Source: Nitrospira sp. UBA6493 (GTDB lineage: Bacteria > Nitrospirota > Nitrospiria > Nitrospirales > Nitrospiraceae). Taken from it: a DNA stretch of 64,000 nt. The first letter of the stretch is position 1, and each line of letters begins with the position of its first letter. Both the position numbers and the translations under genes were made by a program. The notes below the pieces were generated by a model, which worked only from the letters and a program-made list of their open reading frames with translations, did no database searches and was not told the origin of the DNA. The DNA lies in NCBI GenBank assembly GCA_002435325.1, contig DJMJ01000041.1, forward strand, positions 8,445 to 72,444, read 5' to 3'. Positions 58,914 through 64,000 of the stretch are shown here, one piece after another.

Positions 58914-59258
58914 TCAGCCTTTTCCGTTCTCGGTCACATGAATCTGGAATACCCGGCGATCTTCGGCGGTACACTTCCATCCCATGCGTTTTTCAAACAC
59001 AATCTCGTGCGTTCCCGGGAGCATGCTCGCAAACTCAAATGTCCGTCTCCCATTATCGACGGCGTTATTGCCGGCAATGCGCAAATACTCGTCGTTCACC
59101 AGCGCCAGTCCCTTTGTATTATAACTCGGGACCCATTGTTCCCCTCTGGTTCGATCTTCCCAGAGATGGAGGGTAAAGGACCGGCCGATCGCCGATTCGA
59201 TCACCCGAGGGCCAGCGACATCTGAAGAGCTATGCTGATCCTGCCCGACACTATTCAT
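58914..59258 (-). CDS. Chagasin-like (I42) protease inhibitor domain protein
   Basis: A 114-residue protein. The region GRSFTLHLWEDRTRGEQW, LALVNDEYL, RTFEFASMLPGTHEIVFEKR and RRVFQIHV matches the proteinase inhibitor I42 (chagasin) layout of an Ig-like fold with three loops; the NPTTGY loop is altered to RTRGEQ. I42 proteins inhibit papain-type cysteine proteases, but altered loops may mean another partner. No signal peptide is visible, so it may be cytoplasmic. It lies between the Rieske protein gene and the aminotransferase in one operon. Confidence 0.7.
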   Translation of the reverse strand: MNSVGQDQHSSSDVAGPRVIESAIGRSFTLHLWEDRTRGEQWVPSYNTKGLALVNDEYLRIAGNNAVDNGRRTFEFASMLPGTHEIVFEKRMGWKCTAEDRRVFQIHVTENGKG

Positions 59259-59317
59259 AGAAAATATCTCACCGCCTATGCACCGCTCACAACAGCCAAC
59301 TCGATACTCACCACTCG

Positions 59318-59635
59318 CTACGCTTTCCGCCGAGGACCGACAAAAACTTCCTCATTTTCCGTGCGGACCTCATAACTTCCGACACAATACCCGCCGCCGT
59401 CAGTCCCCTGCCCGTTGCGAATGTCGAACGCCAAATCGTGCCAGGGACAGGCCACAACAAATCCCTTCAGCCGCCCTTCATTCAAAGGCCCACCTTCATG
59501 TGGACAGAGGTTATGCACCGCATAGAACTTGCCCTCGATATTGAAGAGCACGATGGCCCGATCATTGACGGTGACAACCTTGGATTGCCCTGGCAGCACC
59601 TCGTTCACCAGCGCGACTCGCTGAAACCCTTCCAT
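59318..59635 (-). CDS. Rieske [2Fe-2S] ferredoxin
   Basis: A 105-residue soluble protein. The ATG at 59635 is chosen because AGGGAG lies six bases upstream; the frame is open further. The cluster ligands are in CPHEGGPL (C-x-H) and CPWHDLAF (C-x2-H), with the characteristic spacing of 16 residues between them. It is of the NirD/biphenyl-ferredoxin type, a small electron carrier or nitrite-reductase-like subunit rather than a cytochrome bc1 Rieske, since it has no membrane anchor. The partner enzyme is not in the window. Confidence 0.92.
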   Translation of the reverse strand: MEGFQRVALVNEVLPGQSKVVTVNDRAIVLFNIEGKFYAVHNLCPHEGGPLNEGRLKGFVVACPWHDLAFDIRNGQGTDGGGYCVGSYEVRTENEEVFVGPRRKA

Positions 59636-59688
59636 CCACAGCTCCCTTAATCTTCTCCAGAATCCCCCCTGCTGCACCGTTACCACAC

Positions 59689-60183
59689 TTACATGCGCAG
59701 CACGTATTTCAGTTCATCTCCCTTCGCCACGCCCGATCGCCGGATAAATCCCGCTTCGGTTTGCAGCACATACCGGGCCGGTTCAGGCGGAGGCCCAAAG
59801 AGCGGACAAGGATCTTTTGCGCAGGGGTCGGCATGCTCAACCATATGCACCACATGATGGCTTTCATCCACCCATATCATGTCGATGGGAAACCGATACT
59901 CTTTCGTCCTGACACGGTGCAGGCCGTTCTCTTCGAAGATATAAAGCATCCCGGTATTGGGTGGCAACCCATCGCGAAACGCCAGTCCAAAAAGCAGTTT
60001 CTCAGGCGTCTGCGCCACTTCCGCTTCTACAGTGATGCCGCTCGGAAACGTCACCACAATCACGTCGGTGTCTTTTTGCGGAACAAGAAACATTGAAACG
60101 CTCATGAGGAGCACCGCCAGAAGGATCATCATGATGATCCGCTTTTTCTTTTGCTCCCGATCGCTCCCCTGCGTGACGGCCAT
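59689..60183 (-). CDS. DUF192 membrane-anchored protein
   Basis: A 164-residue protein starting at the ATG at 60183, with AAGGAAA before it. An N-terminal membrane helix (about residues 14-33, IIMMILLAVLLMSVSMFLV) is followed by the DUF192 domain: EKLLFGLAFRDGLPPNTGML and EYRFPIDMIWVDESHHVVHM. Two cysteines (CAKDPC) sit in the exposed loop. DUF192 proteins are secreted or anchored and of unknown function. It leads the operon with the Rieske, chagasin-like and aminotransferase genes. Confidence 0.88.
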   Translation of the reverse strand: MAVTQGSDREQKKKRIIMMILLAVLLMSVSMFLVPQKDTDVIVVTFPSGITVEAEVAQTPEKLLFGLAFRDGLPPNTGMLYIFEENGLHRVRTKEYRFPIDMIWVDESHHVVHMVEHADPCAKDPCPLFGPPPEPARYVLQTEAGFIRRSGVAKGDELKYVLRM

Positions 60184-60275
60184 GATCGTTTCCTTCAACA
60201 ACTATGCGTATGTGTGCTGGGCCTATTGGCCCATATTCCCAGACAGCCTAGGCCTTCTGAACGGGAGCGGTTCTG

Positions 60276-60305
60276 TTGACTTGGAAAAGAATCACAGAAT
60301 AGAAT
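60276..60305 (+). promoter_or_regulatory. Sigma-70 promoter of the ferredoxin gene
   Basis: TTGACT (60276-60281) and TAGAAT (60300-60305) are 18 bp apart, with a predicted start near 60312, about 86 bases before the ferredoxin ATG. The divergent DUF192 operon starts at 60183. Confidence 0.6.
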
Positions 60306-60397
60306 GCCCCCCTACATTGCGCACGCACTATGATCAGGGCGGCGCAATCTTGTCAACATTGTTTCTCTGTCTTTGTAGTGAGAAGGAGGCGTGGGTC

Positions 60398-60745
60398 ATG
60401 GCACTGCTGATTACCGATGAATGTATCTCCTGTGGAGCTTGCCTGCCTGAATGTCCGAACGAGGCAATTTTTGAAACCCGGAGCGATGCCGAAGGAAAAG
60501 GGCACCATGTCGGCGACGGACAAGGCGTTGGCGATAATATCTACATCATCACACACGACCGCTGCACAGAATGCGTCGGGCACTTTGACGAACCGCAGTG
60601 CGCGGCTGTCTGCCCCGTCGACAACTGCTGCATTGCCGACCCGGCCTATCCGGAAACCACCGAAGTGCTGTTGGAAAAAGCAAAGACTTTGAATCCGGAT
60701 AAAACGATCGATCCAGCCAAGGTCTGGAGCGGCGTTCGGAACTAA
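60398..60745 (+). CDS. YfhL-type 2[4Fe-4S] ferredoxin
   Basis: A 115-residue ferredoxin. The ATG at 60398 follows AAGGAGG by about 9 bases; the frame is open upstream but without a start site. Cluster I ligands are CISCGACLPECP; cluster II uses CTECVGHFDEPQCAAVCP with an extended C-x8-C spacing, followed by CC, as in Allochromatium/YfhL ferredoxins. Such proteins have very low-potential clusters and serve oxidoreductases such as 2-oxoacid:ferredoxin enzymes. A terminator follows the gene. Confidence 0.95.
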   Translation: MALLITDECISCGACLPECPNEAIFETRSDAEGKGHHVGDGQGVGDNIYIITHDRCTECVGHFDEPQCAAVCPVDNCCIADPAYPETTEVLLEKAKTLNPDKTIDPAKVWSGVRN

Positions 60746-60772
60746 CCGACTCGACGAAGATTCAGCATACGT

Positions 60773-60813
60773 CGAGGCCCCCTTTTCGAATGGAGAGGGG
60801 GCCTCGGCATTTT
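60773..60813 (+). terminator. Rho-independent terminator of the ferredoxin gene
   Basis: A perfect 11-bp stem CGAGGCCCCCT (60773-60783) / AGGGGGCCTCG (60796-60806) with a 12-base loop, followed by GCATTTTCC. It is 28 bp after the ferredoxin stop. Confidence 0.8.
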
Positions 60814-61008
60814 CCTCTTTACTTCGTTTCGCCTCTTGAAAAAGTTCCCGCCACACTGGATTTGATCCAGCGGGGGCGCTAGACTGCATTATCTGGATCT
60901 TTTCCAGAGCACGATTTCATTTTCCGGTGCCCTCATAGCAAGTGAGTCTTTCACTCCCGCTTTGGAGGTGCAGTTAAGCCTATCCGATGGAGTCTCCTCG
61001 CAATTGCC

Positions 61009-61305
61009 TTGTACGCTCTTGCAACCCCCAGCTTCGCTCAGGCCAGCACAGGCGATCTTGGTTCGATCATTGAGAGTTTTGTCACCCACCATTTCCCAGA
61101 GGCCACCAGTCACCTATGGATTGTCAATGGAACCCAATGGGAAGGAGATGAAATGGTCGTAGATGTGCACACGATCGTTGTGGAACGGCAACTACCTGCG
61201 ACAATAGAAAATCGGTACTTACTACTGATCAAGGGAGGAAAGCTAACCGCCGCTCAACGTATTCCATTGGATGACGGAACGGACTGTCAACGTGAAGAAG
61301 CCTAG
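61009..61305 (+). CDS. Small exported protein with unclear start
   Basis: At least 98 residues from the TTG at 61009. The frame continues upstream without any ATG, GTG or TTG and encodes the rest of a signal peptide (KPIRWSLLAIALYALA, cleavage after SFAQA). A strong GGAGGTG lies at 60964-60970, only a few bases before a GTT at 60973 where ATG would be expected. The real start is therefore probably GTT (60973) or ATC (60982), or the start codon was lost by mutation or sequence error. The mature part (SHLWIVNGTQWEGDEMVVDV) is a short beta-rich sequence of no known family. A terminator follows. Confidence 0.55.
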   Translation: MYALATPSFAQASTGDLGSIIESFVTHHFPEATSHLWIVNGTQWEGDEMVVDVHTIVVERQLPATIENRYLLLIKGGKLTAAQRIPLDDGTDCQREEA

Positions 61306-61329
61306 CTGGAAAACCACTTCAGATAAAAG

Positions 61330-61366
61330 AGAAAGGCCCCAGTGGAACATCCACTGGGGCCTTTCT
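61330..61366. terminator. Bidirectional terminator
   Basis: A perfect 17-bp stem (61330-61346 with 61350-61366, GGCCCCAGTGGA core) around a 3-base loop ACA lies between the convergent small exported protein gene and the cupredoxin gene. Short T-rich stretches follow on both sides. Confidence 0.85.
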
Positions 61367-61390
61367 GCTACTTCAAAAGAGCGAGTCAGA

Positions 61391-61867
61391 CTACTTCAAC
61401 ATCACCAGCTGACCGCCAACATGTGCTGGGTGCAGGTGGCAACGATAGGAAAGAACATTGCCCGCACCATAGAACAAGTCACTGGTCGGCACACCGATGT
61501 ATTTCGTCTCGCCTGGCTTGAGAACCAATGTGGTATTCAAGACTGTCGGGGCAGCGTGAGTCACCGCAGCCGTGAGCTGAAATCCGTGCTCTGCTGATGA
61601 ATTATTCGTCACCTTCAGCAGCACCGGAGCACCGGGACGATTTTTAAAGTCAATCACGGTGGTCGGCGGATACCAGGTCTTCATATTGCCGATTTCAATG
61701 GCATAGAACGAGGCATCCACTTGAAGTTCCTTAAATGGCTGGCCCACTACGGATCCGGTGTCCAAATCGCCGACTTCGACGCCGCCAGCCTGCAGTGCAT
61801 GTGCAGCCGAGGCTCCGGCGACGATCATCCCGAGGCCAAAAAGGACCGATAACATCGTCTTACCCAT
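61391..61867 (-). CDS. Exported cupredoxin, nitrosocyanin/plastocyanin-like
   Basis: A 158-residue protein with a strong AAGGAGG before the ATG and a signal peptide (MGKTMLSVLFGLGMIVAGAS, cleavage near AHALQ). The C terminus has the mononuclear copper motif YRCHLHPAHVGGQLVML with Cys, His at +3 and His at +6; the upstream copper His is in SAEHGFQL. The segments VTNNSSAEHGF, KPGETKYIG and RCHLHPAH resemble nitrosocyanin, the red copper protein of ammonia oxidisers, but a His replaces its Glu ligand, as in blue copper proteins. It is probably a periplasmic electron carrier or redox sensor. It is a single-gene unit ended by a strong terminator. Confidence 0.8.
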   Translation of the reverse strand: MGKTMLSVLFGLGMIVAGASAAHALQAGGVEVGDLDTGSVVGQPFKELQVDASFYAIEIGNMKTWYPPTTVIDFKNRPGAPVLLKVTNNSSAEHGFQLTAAVTHAAPTVLNTTLVLKPGETKYIGVPTSDLFYGAGNVLSYRCHLHPAHVGGQLVMLK

Positions 61868-62146
61868 GACCTACCTCCTTAAAAAGAAGAAGAGATGTGA
61901 TTAGGTTGGTAAAAAACTACCGCCAAGCTCTGATAGCCTTGACTGCTTCGATGACTTCCGACTTTCACGTCAACACCATTTACGAATATCTGTTCCATCA
62001 CGAGGCGGTTTTTATACCATAGAGGCTAAAATGGAAGCAAGCAACATCTACTCACCCATAAAAAGAAAGGCAATCTGCCCCTCCGGCACTAGTAGCCGAA
62101 CGGATTCGCCATCCTAGTCGGCCATTTATCTGGCGAAGCAGCCCCA

Positions 62147-63694
62147 TTATTGGCCTTCCGAATCCTCTTTCCCGATCAGAACATCGTAGGGGGCAAAATC
62201 ATCGCTTAATTCAAAGCCGCGCGGCCAAGGAGGTTCTCGATGGGTGTTCAGTAATGCAATCGCTTCCGTAGGCAACTGCCGGTTGAGCGCCATCTCCGCC
62301 ACTTTCGATGCAAATCCATGCTGTTCCCCTCGATCAACCGGCCCCCCGGCGAAAAAAATCAAATTCTCCGCTTTCGCCTGAGTGCTTTTCCAGGGCCCTT
62401 TCACGGCAAACGTTTCCACCGTCGGAAAGGCCCGCTTCATCGTCTGCACCACTGCGGCCGCCCGAACATTGTCCACCTCTTCCCCTGAAGAGGCCAGATT
62501 CACTGCCATCACGCCATCGGGCTTTAAATGCGCCCGTACCGCAGAAAAAAATTCCGTGGTGGTCAAATGGAATGGAATCATGTGCCGGGCGAACGCATCG
62601 ATCCAAATCAGATCGTAGGTATGGTCGGTCGTATTCAGAAATGCCCGCCCATCCTTGACATGAACATGGTGGTTGGCTGGCGGATGATAATCAAAATATT
62701 CCTCGGCCATGCGGACGACGGCAGGATCGAACTCGACAATGTCCATCTCAAGATCAGGCCAGTAGTGAGCCAGCCACTTAGCGAGCGACCCGCCGCCATG
62801 CCCGAGAATCAGACCTCGCTGCGGGTGCTCAACCAGCGCGAGCGACGCCACCATCAATTGGCTATAGGGCAAAAACAGTGGCAGCGGATCAGCCTTCCAC
62901 ATGACCGCATGAAAGGTCCGATCCAGCACCAGGTACCGGAACAGTTGATCGTCGCGGACTCGCACCTGCTGATAGGGACTGTCTTCCTGATACACCGGCG
63001 GGTTCAACTTCTGGATGGGATGACTGGCAAATGCGGCCAACAGCGCCGGAACGACCAGGATGAGGACTTGCGCAAGCCTTCCAATCGTCGCCCCCCTCCA
63101 CAACCAAAGGGCTCCAAGGACCACTTGAATAGTCCCCAGCCAGGCCACTAGCGCCTGGCTTCCGATCCAGGAAAGGAGAAAAAACGCCGTTCCCCACGTT
63201 CCAATCAAACTGCCGACCGTTGACAGCGCGATCAACCGGCCGGTATGGCGGCCAAGATGGCCCATATCGGATACGGCTAATCGCAACATCGCCGGCAATA
63301 CGCCGCTTAATCCAAAGGCTGGCGGACCCAGGAGCACGGTCGCGGCCAGACAAGGCCCCCAGCGAGGATCCTGAATCCAGGCCTCTACTTGGAATAAGAT
63401 GGGCTGACTCGCCCAGGCTACCAGAAACGTCCATGACCCGGAAAAGAGCAACAGGCCCGCCAGCACCATGCCCCCCGGGTACCGGTCGGAGGCCCATCCT
63501 CCAAAGGCATAGCCACTGCTCATGGCCGCGAGAATCACCCCGATCAAGGCACCCCACACAAACAGGGAATTCCCGAAGACCGGAGCCAGCAGACGGCTGC
63601 CAAGAATCTCCAATGCCATCACCACCGCGCCGGTAATGAGCGCTGTCGAGAGCAATACACTACGGGATATGGGGGCGTGAAGTTCTGATGTCAT
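62147..63694 (-). CDS. Membrane-fused spermidine-synthase-like protein
   Basis: A 515-residue protein in two parts. The first 225 residues carry about seven to eight membrane segments of a fused MFS-like module (VVMALEILGSRLLAPVFGNS is the typical opening). The second part is a spermidine-synthase-type methyltransferase fold with LILGHGGGSLAKWL (nucleotide loop), VEFDPAVVRMAEEYF and the catalytic-type aspartate in YDLIWIDAFARHMIPFHL. Such fused proteins are widespread; the substrate of the soluble domain is not known and polyamine synthesis is not certain. It stands alone between the cupredoxin and the CBS gene. Confidence 0.88.
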   Translation of the reverse strand: MTSELHAPISRSVLLSTALITGAVVMALEILGSRLLAPVFGNSLFVWGALIGVILAAMSSGYAFGGWASDRYPGGMVLAGLLLFSGSWTFLVAWASQPILFQVEAWIQDPRWGPCLAATVLLGPPAFGLSGVLPAMLRLAVSDMGHLGRHTGRLIALSTVGSLIGTWGTAFFLLSWIGSQALVAWLGTIQVVLGALWLWRGATIGRLAQVLILVVPALLAAFASHPIQKLNPPVYQEDSPYQQVRVRDDQLFRYLVLDRTFHAVMWKADPLPLFLPYSQLMVASLALVEHPQRGLILGHGGGSLAKWLAHYWPDLEMDIVEFDPAVVRMAEEYFDYHPPANHHVHVKDGRAFLNTTDHTYDLIWIDAFARHMIPFHLTTTEFFSAVRAHLKPDGVMAVNLASSGEEVDNVRAAAVVQTMKRAFPTVETFAVKGPWKSTQAKAENLIFFAGGPVDRGEQHGFASKVAEMALNRQLPTEAIALLNTHREPPWPRGFELSDDFAPYDVLIGKEDSEGQ

Positions 63695-63749
63695 GAAGCG
63701 GACAATGCAGGGTGGATTTTAACGTTGTGCGGCAAATAACACGCAGGCA

Positions 63750-64000
63750 TCACAACTGACTTCCCCAATTTTTGAAATAGCGCAATAGATCTCTCACCGA
63801 CAACATGCCGACGACCTCTCCGCCATCCATAACCGCAAGATGCCGGATGCCTGCTTCAGCCATCAGATCGCTGGCATCGTGAGGGGACGCCGCAACATCA
63901 ATCGTCACCAACGGCTCGCTCATGACCCCACGCACCATCGTCTTCGCCGGGTCCAGTGATTCGGCGAGCGCCTTTCTCGCAAGATCCGTTTCGCTCACAA
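63750..64000 (-). CDS. CBS-domain protein (5' part missing)
   Basis: The last 83 codons of a gene that runs off the right edge; a GTG at 63998 is in frame but looks internal. The sequence VSETDLARKALAESLDPAKT is the usual junction between two CBS domains, and MSEPLVTIDVAASPHDASDL with GIRHLAVMDGGEVVGMLSVR is a complete second CBS domain. A full gene would have a first CBS domain of about 60 residues upstream. CBS pairs bind adenine nucleotides and control partner proteins. Confidence 0.85.
   Translation of the reverse strand, partial: VSETDLARKALAESLDPAKTMVRGVMSEPLVTIDVAASPHDASDLMAEAGIRHLAVMDGGEVVGMLSVRDLLRYFKNWGSQL

Noticed and set aside
61868..62146. Promoter of the cupredoxin gene with TATAAA
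   Set aside because: A TATAAA is present on the minus strand, but no -35 sits at a sensible distance.

Overview
The window is a GC-rich, gene-dense stretch of a Gram-negative-type bacterial chromosome. It carries type IV pilus genes with processed minor pilins, lipid-carrier glycan genes, exported lipoproteins and a complete nusA-infB-pnp block. The mix of families (archaeal-type phosphoglycerate-mutase relative beside thrC, citramalate synthase, Rieske and YfhL ferredoxins, a nitrosocyanin-like cupredoxin) reminds me most of Nitrospira (Nitrospirota). That assignment is inference from memory of such genomes, not something the sequence proves. No rRNA, transposase, integrase, phage gene or CRISPR array was seen, so most of the window reads as core chromosome.

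Layout. 1-5600: a methyltransferase cut by the left edge, a small exported protein, and a tight GT2 / LAB_N / GT39 membrane-glycan cassette facing a PAP2 phosphatase. 5600-12350 (minus): a TolB-like propeller, an M1-type peptidase, a double receiver protein, ftsY, ybeY and phoH. 12430-27222 (minus): a large type IV pilus region holding two minor-pilin cassettes. The distal one is fimT-pilV-pilW-pilX-pilY1 plus an Ig-repeat lipoprotein; the proximal one is pilD-fimT-pilV-pilW-large PilX-like-pilB. A 398-bp control region lies between them and a stand-alone LuxR-type regulator diverges from pilD.

27700-32400 (minus): rlmB, cysS, a DedA protein, surE, tRNA-Pro(UGG), a MerR regulator and ihfA. 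32450-40204 (minus): an amino-acid operon alaC-hom-thrC-(ApgM-family protein)-lysC-cimA behind a near-consensus sigma-70 promoter. The ApgM-family member sits where a homoserine kinase is needed, yet has lost several catalytic residues of its family. 40495-46470 (plus): pdxJ, nnrDE, tsaE, a LapA-domain protein and mutS. 46552-47769 (minus): two unrecognised exported proteins with their own strong promoter and terminator. 48103-57980 (minus): the translation/RNA block rimP-nusA-infB-ylxP-rbfA-truB-rpsO-pnp-M16 peptidase.

58069-64000: a four-gene operon (DUF192, Rieske ferredoxin, chagasin-like inhibitor, class IV aminotransferase), a 2[4Fe-4S] ferredoxin, a small exported protein with no normal start codon, a cupredoxin, a membrane-fused spermidine-synthase-like protein, and a CBS-domain protein cut by the right edge.

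The most interesting points are the degenerate ApgM-family protein in the threonine operon, the duplicated pilus-tip cassettes with a sigma-54-like control region, the exported pair at 46.5-47.8 kb, the nitrosocyanin-like cupredoxin, a terminator-like hairpin at the very start of the nusA operon leader, and short-period intergenic repeats that have become N-terminal coding sequence.
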